18,447 nt of DNA from an uncultured Gemmatimonadota bacterium (GCA_946479805.1 CAMLHP010000027.1:1-18447), one strand, 5' to 3'. Positions 1 through 6,963 are shown, counted from the first letter of the stretch. Numbers and translations are program-made. Notes: a model not told the origin generated them from the letters alone.

Positions 1-326
1 GCCAGCTTCTCCCCCCGGCGCATCGTATCCTTGTAGTTGCTGTTGCCGCCGTCGATGACTGTATCGCCCTTCGACAGGCGCTCCGCCAGGCCGTCCACCA
101 CGCTCTCGGTGGCCTTGCCGGATGGAACCATGACCCAGACCGCCCTCGGCGCCCCGAGTTTCTGCACCAGCTCATCCAGCGACCTGGCGCCTTCGGCCCC
201 GTCCTTTACCGCCTCAGCCACCGCCTCGGTCTTCACGTCCGTGGCGACCACCCGATGCCCCGCCCGGACCAGCCGCGTCGTCATGTTTGCGCCCATCCGG
301 CCCAGTCCCACCATGCCCAGCTCCAT
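1..326 (-). CDS. gnd: 6-phosphogluconate dehydrogenase, N-terminal part (runs off the window)
   Basis: Decarboxylating 6-phosphogluconate dehydrogenase oxidises 6-phosphogluconate to ribulose 5-phosphate and CO2 with NAD(P)+ in the cytoplasmic pentose phosphate pathway. About 108 N-terminal residues are present; the rest lies beyond base 1. What is seen is a Rossmann start, MELGMVGLGRMGANM (a GLGRMG dinucleotide loop), then VWVMVPSG, and the family signature VIDGGNSNYKDT near residues 90-101. The related 3-hydroxyisobutyrate dehydrogenases lack the GGNSNYKD signature, which favours gnd. The ATG at 326-324 is preceded by GAGGAG seven bases upstream, a good ribosome-binding site. It follows arsR, arsM and the metallophosphoesterase remnant on the same strand, so it may be the end of that transcript, although its own strong binding site allows independent translation. 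The reading frame is also open upstream of this ATG into the decayed gene. Confidence 0.9.
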   Translation of the reverse strand, partial: MELGMVGLGRMGANMTTRLVRAGHRVVATDVKTEAVAEAVKDGAEGARSLDELVQKLGAPRAVWVMVPSGKATESVVDGLAERLSKGDTVIDGGNSNYKDTMRRGEKL

Positions 327-360
327 TATTGCTCCTCGAAGATCTTCATCTGGGAGTATA

Positions 361-416
361 GACGGATAGACGGACAGACGGATGGGCGGACTGGCGGATG
401 GGCGGACTGGCGGAAG
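361..416. repeat. 8-bp imperfect tandem repeat, seven units
   Basis: Seven consecutive 8-base units can be read: GACGGATA, GACGGACA, GACGGATG, GGCGGACT, GGCGGATG, GGCGGACT and GGCGGAAG. All share the core G(A/G)CGGA. The array sits 35 bases upstream of the gnd start codon and exactly where the metallophosphoesterase homology has already been lost. It has no phage or transposon context. The first three units begin with GA and the last four with GG, which suggests two rounds of local duplication. Confidence 0.85.
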
Positions 417-461
417 CCTATTGCCGAGATTTTCGCAGCGAGGGCCGATTTTCCCCCTCGC

Positions 462-697
462 CTCATACTCGCAGCCACAATGCTTGTAGCCTGCCACTGC
501 CGCTGAGTCGTGATTGCCATGGATGCCGGGAACGCCGCGCGCCCGGAGCAGCCCGGTCACTTCGTTGGGCCACGGCCGTATCCCACCAGGTCGCCCAGAT
601 GGTACACCCCGTCCACTTGCCGGTGCCCGATGCTGTCGAGCTGCGCCTCGAGCGCCGGCAGGTTGGCATGAATGTCGGAAATGAGTGCGACCTGCAC
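462..697 (-). pseudogene. Metallophosphoesterase (calcineurin-like, Metallophos_2 type), frameshifted and truncated
   Basis: The reading starts at GTG 697-695, overlapping the arsM stop (TAGTG), and gives [19 protein letters not shown] and then HLGDLVGYG, the DxH and GDxVGYG metal-binding motifs of small calcineurin-like phosphoesterases. After GYG the frame is broken and stops at 559-557. Moving by one base near 574-577 restores the expected PWPNEVTGLLRARGVPGIHGNHDS, with the GNHD motif, and then HCGCEYE. One base is therefore missing. Recognisable similarity ends near 462, after roughly 79 residues, while such proteins are usually about 240 residues long, so the C-terminal two thirds, including the later metal-binding histidines, is gone. 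The shifted frame stays open through the 8-bp repeats and enters gnd in frame. A sequencing error could explain the frameshift but not the missing C-terminus. Most likely it is a decaying gene. Confidence 0.8.
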
Positions 698-1548
698 TAT
701 GCTGCCGGCTTGGTCGCCCTGACGAACGCCCCCATGATGCAGCCGTCCAGCTGCCGCGCCAGCGCCTCGCGGTCTTCCTCCGACTCCCCGATGATCGCCT
801 TGGCGTCCTCGAACTCGTAGATCCGGGTTGGCTCGATATCGGCGTCCACGAACCCTGCCTCACCCAGCAGCGCCTTGAACTCCCCCTCCTCCAGTGCGCC
901 GGCCACGCACCCGACCCACAGCTCCATGTTGCGGCGCACGGTGTCGGGCAATTCTCCTCGCACCACCACGTCAGACACGGCGAAGCGGCCGCCCGGCTTG
1001 AGCACCCGGAACGCCTCCTGCAGCACCTGGCCCTTGTCGGCCGACAGGTTGATGACGCAGTTCGAGATGATCACGTCCACGGAGTTGTCGGGTAGCGGGA
1101 TGTGCTCGATGGTGCCCTTCAGGAACTCGACGTTTGTGGCCCCAGCCTTGGCGGCATTGCTCCGCGCCAGCTCCAGCATCTCGTCGGTCATGTCCAGGCC
1201 GAAAGCCTTGCCGGTCGGCCCTACCCTCTGGGCTGACAGCAGCACGTCGATCCCGCCGCCCGAACCGAGGTCGAGCACAACATCACCCTCGGAAAGCGTG
1301 GCCAGAGCCGTCGGGTTTCCGCAGCCGAGCGACGCGAGCACCGCCGTCTCGGGCAGCGCCGCTGCCTGGGTCGCGTCGTAGAGATCTCGCGTAACCGGAT
1401 CGGAGCTCGCTTCGTTGCCGCCGCAGCAGCCACCGGCCGAGCCGCCGCAACTCGCCTGGCCGCCGCGCATGACGCTGATGGCCGCTTCACCATACTTCTT
1501 CCGCACCTCTTCCCGCAGCGCGTCACCAGTCAAGGTCTCGGTACTCAT
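697..1548 (-). CDS. arsM: Arsenite S-adenosylmethionine methyltransferase
   Basis: ArsM methylates trivalent arsenic using S-adenosylmethionine, giving methylated and partly volatile arsenicals; it is cytoplasmic. The 283-residue protein has the family's usual size. The SAM-binding motif I is VLDLGSGGG at residues 91-99, with [10 protein letters not shown] following. Three cysteines match the ones that bind As(III) in characterised ArsM enzymes: C76 in SLGCGNP, C164 in SNCVINL and C214 in GCVAGA. A cysteine- and glycine-rich stretch, [12 protein letters not shown], lies at residues 33-44 before the fold. I chose the ATG at 1548-1546 because GAGGAGG lies just upstream; an upstream in-frame ATG would add 23 residues that do not look like the family. 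It lies 73 bases after arsR on the same strand, with a possible ArsR operator between them, and its stop overlaps the start of the decayed phosphoesterase. Confidence 0.95.
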   Translation of the reverse strand: MSTETLTGDALREEVRKKYGEAAISVMRGGQASCGGSAGGCCGGNEASSDPVTRDLYDATQAAALPETAVLASLGCGNPTALATLSEGDVVLDLGSGGGIDVLLSAQRVGPTGKAFGLDMTDEMLELARSNAAKAGATNVEFLKGTIEHIPLPDNSVDVIISNCVINLSADKGQVLQEAFRVLKPGGRFAVSDVVVRGELPDTVRRNMELWVGCVAGALEEGEFKALLGEAGFVDADIEPTRIYEFEDAKAIIGESEEDREALARQLDGCIMGAFVRATKPAA

Positions 1549-1562
1549 GGGATCCTCCTCAT

Positions 1563-1580
1563 AACAATAATGGTTGATAT
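1563..1580 (-). promoter_or_regulatory. Possible second ArsR operator before arsM (one perfect half-site)
   Basis: The minus strand reads ATATCAACCA followed by TTATTGTT. The first ten bases are identical to the left half of the operator before arsR, and the right half keeps only TTG out of GTTGAT. It ends 14 bases upstream of the arsM start codon and just before its ribosome-binding site. Binding here would block arsM transcription or stop readthrough from arsR. That the similarity is functional is inferred; the shared 10-mer is observed. Confidence 0.5.
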
Positions 1581-1621
1581 ATACTGCATATGAACGCCAA
1601 CTTCCACCAACTCTCAACCCG

Positions 1622-1936
1622 TCAACATCCGCCCATCACCGGCAATTGCCGCGCCCTCGGCTTGAGCCGGGCCAGCATCCGCTCCAGCTCCTCGATCCGC
1701 TCAGGCACCGCGGTGTAATACACCCAACGACCTTCCTTCCGGTCCGTCACCAGCCCGGCATCCCGCAGCACCCGGAGGTGAAAGCTGAGCCGAGACTGGG
1801 CAGCCTCAAGGTCATCCTGCAGGTCGCAGACGCAACGCTCACCGCCCCGAAGCCGGACCAGGATACCCAGCCGGGTCGGGTCCGAGAGCGCCTGGAACAG
1901 CCTGGCGGCATCAGCGGGGTCGAGCACGACGGACAT
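1622..1936 (-). CDS. arsR: ArsR-family arsenic-responsive transcriptional repressor
   Basis: This is a 104-residue winged-helix repressor that releases DNA on binding As(III) or Sb(III). It opens with ADAARLFQALSDPTRLGIL, the usual ArsR beginning. It has the metalloid-binding motif RCVCDL with C35 and C37, matching the ELCVCDL motif of classical ArsR, then the recognition helix region SRLSFHLRVLRDAGLV at residues 48-63 and the wing DRKEGRWVYYT. The protein ends in MGGC, adding a C-terminal cysteine. The start at 1936-1934 gives a normal family length. No Shine-Dalgarno sequence precedes it, but the promoter places the transcription start at the ATG. Alternative upstream starts would lie inside the promoter. 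It heads arsR-arsM and probably represses itself through the inverted repeat in its own promoter. Confidence 0.95.
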   Translation of the reverse strand: MSVVLDPADAARLFQALSDPTRLGILVRLRGGERCVCDLQDDLEAAQSRLSFHLRVLRDAGLVTDRKEGRWVYYTAVPERIEELERMLARLKPRARQLPVMGGC

Positions 1937-1942
1937 GAGGCA

Positions 1943-1972
1943 AGTATACATCAACGGTGGTTGATATGTCAA
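1943..1972 (-). promoter_or_regulatory. arsR promoter with ArsR operator in the spacer; predicted leaderless start
   Basis: Reading the minus strand, a perfect -35 TTGACA (1972-1967) and a good -10 TATACT (1948-1943) are separated by 18 bases. The spacer contains the perfect inverted repeat ATCAAC-CACC-GTTGAT (1965-1950), typical of ArsR/SmtB-type operators. Only six bases separate the -10 box from the arsR ATG at 1936, so transcription would begin at or next to the A of the start codon. That would explain the absence of a ribosome-binding site. Repressor on this site would sit directly between the two sigma contacts. Confidence 0.85.
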
Positions 1973-2055
1973 CTGGGCTACCGCAGCGAGCCGGGAGCCG
2001 CTAGTGCCGATTCCTCGCCGTGGCGGCGCCACGCGCGCGCCCATCCCGGGAGGAA

Positions 2056-2082
2056 GCTATCCCTACCCGCGCGGGTGATAGC
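2056..2082. promoter_or_regulatory. Interrupted palindrome in the arsR / peptidase divergent gap
   Basis: GCTATC and GATAGC flank a central perfect palindrome ACCCGCGCGGGT, with three unpaired bases (CCT) on the left side only. It lies in the 275-base gap between the divergent arsR and S9 peptidase genes. It is too far from arsR (about 120 bases) to be its operator, and no T-rich run follows on either strand. It could be a dimer-binding site or a structured RNA element in the peptidase leader. The rest of the gap is purine-rich on the plus strand, with a repeated TGGGAGCCG at 2110 and 2124 and no convincing promoter. Confidence 0.4.
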
Positions 2083-2247
2083 GGAGGGGAGGAATCTGCG
2101 GGAGCGGCGTGGGAGCCGTTAGTTGGGAGCCGAGGAGGGGGAAGTTGAGAATCGCTGAAAGCCGGACTGCCCAGCCGCCTTGCCGTCCTGCCGGTGCCAC
2201 CGCAACTTGCCATGTCCCCCAACCGTCCAGAGCCATCGGAGAGAACG

Positions 2248-4584
2248 ATGTCCGGAGTGCCCGCCCGCCTGATCCTTGCTTCCCTGCTTCTCTTGCTGCC
2301 CGCCCTGCCGCTCTCGGCGCAGGCGCCGTATCAACCCGACAGCCTCACCGCAGACGACTACAAGCAAGCCGAGCGCTTTCTGGCGTGGAACACCACATCC
2401 CTGGTGTACAACAGCGGGGTGCGGCCCAGCTGGCTCGCCAACGACCGCTTCTGGTATCGCGTCCGGACTGCGGCGGGCTCCGATTTCATCCTGGTTGACC
2501 CATCGAAGCGCACTCGCACGGAGGCATTCAATCGCTCGGCACTCGCGGCGGCGCTTTCAGCGGCGGCGGACACCACCTACAACGCCGACTCACTCCCCTT
2601 CACCAGTTTCGAATACACCGAGGACGGCCGCTCAATAACCTTCCCCATCGGACGGAAGACCTGGACCTGTCGCTCGGACGGGACCGAGTGCATTGCCGCC
2701 GAGGCCGCATCGGCGCGACGCCCCAACCGCAACGAGATCGAGTCACCCGACGGGTCGATGGTGGCCTTCAGGAGGGACAACAACCTCTGGGTCAGGAACA
2801 TCGAATCCGGCAAGGAGACCCAGCTCACCACCGACGGAACCGAGAACTTCGGTTACGCCACCAACAATGCCGGCTGGACCCGGAGCGACCGTCCCATCCT
2901 GCTCTGGTCTCCTGACTCGAAGAAGATCGCCACCTTCCAGCACGACTCCCGGCCCACCGGCGACATGTACCTCGTCAGCACCGTGGCCGGCCATCCCGAG
3001 CTGGAGGCCTGGAAGTATCCGCTGCCGGGTGACAGCGCAATCTTCATGATCGAGCGAGTCATCGTGAATGCCGACGGCTCCGGCCTGGTGCGGCTCGACA
3101 TGCCACCCGACGCCCACCGGTCCACCATCTGCGACCACGTGGTCTGCGGCGGCGAGGGCTGGTCCGATGTGTACTGGAGCCCCGACGCTTCGCAGCTCGC
3201 GTTTGTCTCGAGCTCGCGCGACCACAAGGACGCCACCCTCCGAGTGGCCGACGCCACCACCGGCAAGGTCCGCACCCTCTTCTCCGAGCATCAGGACACC
3301 TGGTTCGAGAGCGGTGTCGAGAGCATCAGCTGGCGGGTTCTCTGGGATCGGGGCAAGGTGCTCTGGTTCTCCCAGCGCGACGACTGGGGCAATCTCTATC
3401 TCTACGACCTCGAGTCGGGCAAGCTCGAGCGCCAGCTGACCGAGGGGCCCGGCACCGTGCTGGAGGTGGTCCGGGTGGACGAGGACGCTGGAACCGTGTG
3501 GTTCACCGGCGGTGGGCGCGAAGATGGCCGCGACCCGTACTTCGAGCACCTCTACAGCGTGGGGCTCGACGGCAAGGGCGAGCGGCTGTTGACGCCCGAA
3601 AACGCCAATCACTCGGTCACATTCTCTCCCTCGGGCCGGTACTTCGTCGACAGCTATTCCACCCCCACCGAGCCACCGGTCACGGTTGTGCGCGACGCGC
3701 GCGGCGGACTCCGCGCCACCGTCGAGAAGGCGGACATCTCGGCGCTGCTCGCCACCGGCTGGAAGCCGCCCATGCCCTTCACCGTCAAGGCGCGCGACGG
3801 CAAGACCGACATCTACGGCCTGCTCTTTCGCCCGGTGGACTTCGACTCGACGAAGAAGTACCCCATCGTCAACAACATCTATCCCGGCCCCCAGACCGGC
3901 AGCGTCGGCGGGCGTTCTTTCTCGCCCGCACGGAGCGACGCCCAGGCACTCGCCGAACTGGGCTTCATCGTGGTCCAGATCGACGCGATGGGCACCCCCG
4001 GCCGCTCCAAGTCATTCCATGACGCTTACTACGGCAACATGGGCGACAACGGCCTGCCCGATCAGGTCACCGGCATGAAGCAGCTGGCCGAGCGGTTCTC
4101 CTGGATCGACATCGACCGGGCCGGCATCTACGGCCACTCGGGCGGCGGCTACGCCACCAGCGGCGCCATGTTCCACTATCCCGACTTCTTCAAGGTGGGC
4201 GTGTCGCAGGCGGGCAATCACGACAACCGGGTGTATGAGGACGACTGGGCCGAGAAGTGGCAGGGGCTGCTGGTGCACTACGGGCGCGACTCCACCAGCT
4301 ACGACGCCCAGGCCAACCAGAACTTCGCGAAGAACCTCAAGGGCAAGCTGCTGCTGGCACATGGATCCACGGACAACAACGTGCCGTTCTACAGCACGCT
4401 GCTGGTGGTCAATGAGCTGATCAAGGAGAACAAGGACTTCGACCTGATCATCTTCCCCAACCGGCGCCATGGTTTCGGCAGTGAGCCGTACATGATCCGT
4501 CGCCGCTGGGACTACTTCGTGGAGAACCTGATGGGGGCCGCCCCGCCAGCGGGGTACACAGTGGAGCGTCCCAGCTTCCGATGA
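2248..4584 (+). CDS. Secreted S9 family peptidase (dipeptidyl-peptidase IV-like)
   Basis: Serine peptidase of the prolyl oligopeptidase clan, probably cleaving N-terminal dipeptides (proline or alanine at P1) from peptides outside the cytoplasm. The 778-residue protein starts with a signal peptide, a hydrophobic run at residues 8-22 ending in ALPLSAQA. An eight-bladed type propeller domain (DPPIV_N) fills roughly residues 90-500, and the alpha/beta hydrolase domain follows from about 530. The nucleophile is Ser631 in YGHSGGGYAT; Asp709 in HGSTDNNV and His741 in RRHGFG complete the triad. The ATG at 2248 is chosen because GGAGAG lies upstream and it gives a clean signal peptide; an earlier in-frame ATG at 2194 would put 18 hydrophilic residues in front. 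Its stop overlaps the start of the O-methyltransferase by ATGA, so both are probably co-translated. Exact substrate preference cannot be read from sequence. Confidence 0.93.
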   Translation: MSGVPARLILASLLLLLPALPLSAQAPYQPDSLTADDYKQAERFLAWNTTSLVYNSGVRPSWLANDRFWYRVRTAAGSDFILVDPSKRTRTEAFNRSALAAALSAAADTTYNADSLPFTSFEYTEDGRSITFPIGRKTWTCRSDGTECIAAEAASARRPNRNEIESPDGSMVAFRRDNNLWVRNIESGKETQLTTDGTENFGYATNNAGWTRSDRPILLWSPDSKKIATFQHDSRPTGDMYLVSTVAGHPELEAWKYPLPGDSAIFMIERVIVNADGSGLVRLDMPPDAHRSTICDHVVCGGEGWSDVYWSPDASQLAFVSSSRDHKDATLRVADATTGKVRTLFSEHQDTWFESGVESISWRVLWDRGKVLWFSQRDDWGNLYLYDLESGKLERQLTEGPGTVLEVVRVDEDAGTVWFTGGGREDGRDPYFEHLYSVGLDGKGERLLTPENANHSVTFSPSGRYFVDSYSTPTEPPVTVVRDARGGLRATVEKADISALLATGWKPPMPFTVKARDGKTDIYGLLFRPVDFDSTKKYPIVNNIYPGPQTGSVGGRSFSPARSDAQALAELGFIVVQIDAMGTPGRSKSFHDAYYGNMGDNGLPDQVTGMKQLAERFSWIDIDRAGIYGHSGGGYATSGAMFHYPDFFKVGVSQAGNHDNRVYEDDWAEKWQGLLVHYGRDSTSYDAQANQNFAKNLKGKLLLAHGSTDNNVPFYSTLLVVNELIKENKDFDLIIFPNRRHGFGSEPYMIRRRWDYFVENLMGAAPPAGYTVERPSFR

Positions 4585-5237
4585 GCCGGGCTTCGATAGG
4601 GCTTTCTCCCGAGCTCAGTCATTACCTGCTCTCGGTGTCGCCGCCGGAGCACCCGGTACTGACCGGGCTCAGGGAGGTGACCGACGAGCTCGACGAGCGC
4701 AACATGCAGATCGGGCCGGAGCAGGGGCACTTCATGGGCTTCCTGCTCCAGGCCCTCGGCGCAAGGAAGGTGCTGGAGGTGGGCACCTTCACCGGCTACA
4801 GCGCGCTGGCCATGGCGCTGGCGCTGGGCGCCGAGGGGCGGGTGACATGCTGTGACGTGAACGAGAAGTGGACCGCCATCGCCCGCGAGCACTGGACGAA
4901 GGCGGGCGTCGAGTCCCGGATCGATCTCAGGCTGGGGCCCGCACTTGGCACCCTCGACCAACTGCTGGATGAGGGCGCCGAGTTCGACTTCGCGTTCATC
5001 GACGCGGACAAGCAGAACTACCTGAAGTACTACGAGCGCTGCCTCAGGCTGGTGCGCCCCGGTGGCGTAATAGCGGCGGACAACACCCTCTGGTCCGGCA
5101 AGGTTGCAGACCAGAGGGAAGTGGATGAGGACACCATCGCCATTCGCCACTTCAACACCACTGTGGCCGCTGACAACCGGGTGGTGGTGAGCGTCACCCC
5201 CATCGGAGATGGTCTGACCCTGCTGCTGGTGCAGTAA
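4581..5237 (+). CDS. Class I SAM-dependent O-methyltransferase (family 3, CCoAOMT-like)
   Basis: Divalent-cation-dependent methyltransferase of the caffeoyl-CoA / catechol O-methyltransferase type, 218 residues, which is the usual size. SAM motif I is VLEVGTFTGYSAL at residues 64-76. The metal- and substrate-binding signature FDFAFIDADKQNY lies at 135-147, giving D141, and AADN at 165-168 gives D167 and N168. No signal peptide is present, so it acts in the cytoplasm, unlike the secreted peptidase whose gene it overlaps by four bases (ATGA). The overlap implies coupled translation. Bacterial members methylate small catechol-like phenolics, but the true substrate is unknown and a role shared with the peptidase is not evident. 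A class I fold with these motifs is certain; the substrate is not. Confidence 0.9.
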   Translation: MSRASIGLSPELSHYLLSVSPPEHPVLTGLREVTDELDERNMQIGPEQGHFMGFLLQALGARKVLEVGTFTGYSALAMALALGAEGRVTCCDVNEKWTAIAREHWTKAGVESRIDLRLGPALGTLDQLLDEGAEFDFAFIDADKQNYLKYYERCLRLVRPGGVIAADNTLWSGKVADQREVDEDTIAIRHFNTTVAADNRVVVSVTPIGDGLTLLLVQ

Positions 5238-5290
5238 GCCTTCCTCGGTCCTTCACGCTGGCTTCATGCGAGGCCGGCAAGATTTCCAGC

Positions 5291-5866
5291 ATGACAACCC
5301 AACCGTCAGTCGCCCCGTTCCAGGCAGCCATCCGCCCGGCTCTCCCCGGGCTCCTCCTCGCCGTTGCAGCCGTGCTGTTCGGCTTCGGCCTGGGAATCGT
5401 GTTCGGCTTGAATGAGAGCCTGATCAAGGACCAGCTGGCCGCCGATGCCGCAGCAGTGACGGCCACAGCCTATGGCGGCGACGCAGCCGCAGCCAAGGCA
5501 GTGGTCGACAAGTCCTGGACCTACATGCAGCGCGCCCACTTGCATGGGGGTGCCATGGCCACGACCTCGGTCGCACTCATCATGGTTCTGGTAATGATCG
5601 GAACACCGGCACGAACCACTCGGGCGCTGAGCCTCGCGCTGGGACTCGGCTCGCTGGGCTACGCTCTCTTCTGGCTGCTGGCCGGCTTCCGGGCGCCCGG
5701 CATGGGTAGTACCGGCGCGGCCAAGGAATCGCTCAGCTGGCTCGCGATGCCGTCGGCGGGCATGGTGGTGGCGGCGACCGCGGCAGTATTCCTGCTGCTA
5801 TGCTATCAGTTGCTCGGCGGACGCACCCGCACCAGCGCACCGTCGTCCTCGTCAGTCACCAGGTAG
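5291..5866 (+). CDS. Uncharacterised four-helix membrane protein
   Basis: I do not recognise a named family. The 191-residue product has four predicted membrane segments at about residues 18-40, 86-104, 111-133 and 153-175. A soluble loop rich in alanine (about 41-80) separates the first two. A conserved-looking motif, YMQRAHLHGGAMATTSVAL, contains His83 and His85 just before helix 2 and could bind a metal or heme, though this is only suggested by the residues. It starts 53 bases after the O-methyltransferase on the same strand, without a strong ribosome-binding site. Its last 61 bases overlap the 3' end of the convergent sugar dehydrogenase gene, so the tail GRTRTSAPSSSSVTR is antisense to that gene. 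Coding status is supported by length, hydrophobic pattern and position. Confidence 0.7.
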   Translation: MTTQPSVAPFQAAIRPALPGLLLAVAAVLFGFGLGIVFGLNESLIKDQLAADAAAVTATAYGGDAAAAKAVVDKSWTYMQRAHLHGGAMATTSVALIMVLVMIGTPARTTRALSLALGLGSLGYALFWLLAGFRAPGMGSTGAAKESLSWLAMPSAGMVVAATAAVFLLLCYQLLGGRTRTSAPSSSSVTR

Positions 5867-6963
5867 ATCAGGCCGTCCGGGCCCACCTGCACGTCACGCA
5901 CCCGCTGACCACCGAGGATTTCGTAGCGCTCCTCGGATGTCACCCTGCCGTCCGCCATGCCGAGCCGCACCAGTGAACCGGTGCCCAGCGAGCCGATCAG
6001 GATGCTGCCCTTCCATCCGGGGAATGCCTCCGCGTCGTAGAACGCCATGCCTGACGGCGCGATTACCGGGTCCCAGTAGTAAACCGGCTGCTCCATCCCT
6101 TCCTTGGCGACGCCTTCACCGATCTTGACGCCCGAGTAATCGACGCCATAGGTGATGACTGGCCAACCGTAGTTCCTGCCGGCCTCGGGGTGATTGAGCT
6201 CGTCGCCGCCCCGGGCGCCGTGCTCCACTGTCCAGAGCTCACCGGTCGCCGGGTCCAGCGCCGCCGCCTGCACGTTGCGATGCCCATAAGACCAGATCTC
6301 CGGTTTCGCGCCTGCCCGATCCACGAACGGATTGTCAGTCGGCGCCGAGCCATCCGCGTTGACTCGCATGACTTTACCGATGCCGGTCGAGAGATCCTGC
6401 ACCAGCGGCCGCTGGTTCATCCGGTCGCCTTGAGTGATGAAGAGCGTGCCATCTCCCCGTACCACCACTCGGGAGCCGTAGTGTCCGTTGCTGCGAACCT
6501 TCGGCTCCTGGCGGTAGATCACCTGCACCTCGTCGAGCCGGTCACCCGCTAGCCTGGCTCGCGCGACCGCCGTGCCCGCGGTGCCGCCGCTCCCCGGTTC
6601 CGAGAACGAGAGATACAGCATCTGGTTGTCGGCGAAATCCGGGTCCAGAGTGACGTCGAGCAGCCCACCCTGGCCCCGGGCCAGCACCTCGGGCACCCCA
6701 GTGAGCGGTGCCGAGAGCGAGCCGTCACCATTGACGACGCGGAGCCGGCCGGGCCGCTCCGTGACGAGAAATCTGCCATCCGGCAGGAAGGCGAAACTCC
6801 ATGGGTGCTCGAGCCCCGACGCGATCACCTCGGACTCGATGATGCCAGGCAACGGTGCTGGCGTGGGGGAGCGCGGGGCGGGTCCCTCGGACTGGCCCTC
6901 CGACGCGGTCGGGCTGCAAGCGGCCAGCAAGGCCGAGATGATTATCAAGGCACGAGGAGGCAT
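5806..6963 (-). CDS. PQQ-dependent aldose sugar dehydrogenase-like lipoprotein
   Basis: A 385-residue soluble quinoprotein glucose dehydrogenase-type six-bladed propeller (GSDH family, like E. coli YliI/Asd), expected to oxidise aldose sugars outside the cytoplasm with pyrroloquinoline quinone as cofactor. A lipoprotein signal is clear: a hydrophobic start, then the lipobox LAAC with Cys16 as the lipidated residue, followed by a Ser/Pro/Glu-rich linker to residue 40. Family motifs in order are LEHPWSFAFLPDGRFLVTERPGR (two blocks), GGLLDVTLDPDF, SNGHYGSRVVV with His161 as the likely catalytic base, IWSYGHRN, and ELWTVEHGARGGDELN. The ATG at 6963-6961 follows CGGAGA. It lies 93 bases downstream of the TPR kinase on the same strand, so it may be cotranscribed with it. 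No PQQ synthesis gene is in the window. Confidence 0.9.
   Translation of the reverse strand: MPPRALIIISALLAACSPTASEGQSEGPAPRSPTPAPLPGIIESEVIASGLEHPWSFAFLPDGRFLVTERPGRLRVVNGDGSLSAPLTGVPEVLARGQGGLLDVTLDPDFADNQMLYLSFSEPGSGGTAGTAVARARLAGDRLDEVQVIYRQEPKVRSNGHYGSRVVVRGDGTLFITQGDRMNQRPLVQDLSTGIGKVMRVNADGSAPTDNPFVDRAGAKPEIWSYGHRNVQAAALDPATGELWTVEHGARGGDELNHPEAGRNYGWPVITYGVDYSGVKIGEGVAKEGMEQPVYYWDPVIAPSGMAFYDAEAFPGWKGSILIGSLGTGSLVRLGMADGRVTSEERYEILGGQRVRDVQVGPDGLIYLVTDEDDGALVRVRPPSN

Noticed and set aside
326..697. A metallophosphoesterase-GND fusion made by programmed frameshifting
   Set aside because: The frames would allow it, but there is no slippery heptamer or pseudoknot evident at 574-577, most of the phosphoesterase is missing, and gnd has its own strong ribosome-binding site.
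2743..3612. A 289-codon minus-strand frame opposite the S9 peptidase
   Set aside because: Antisense to the propeller domain of the peptidase; Val/Gly/Ala-rich without motifs.
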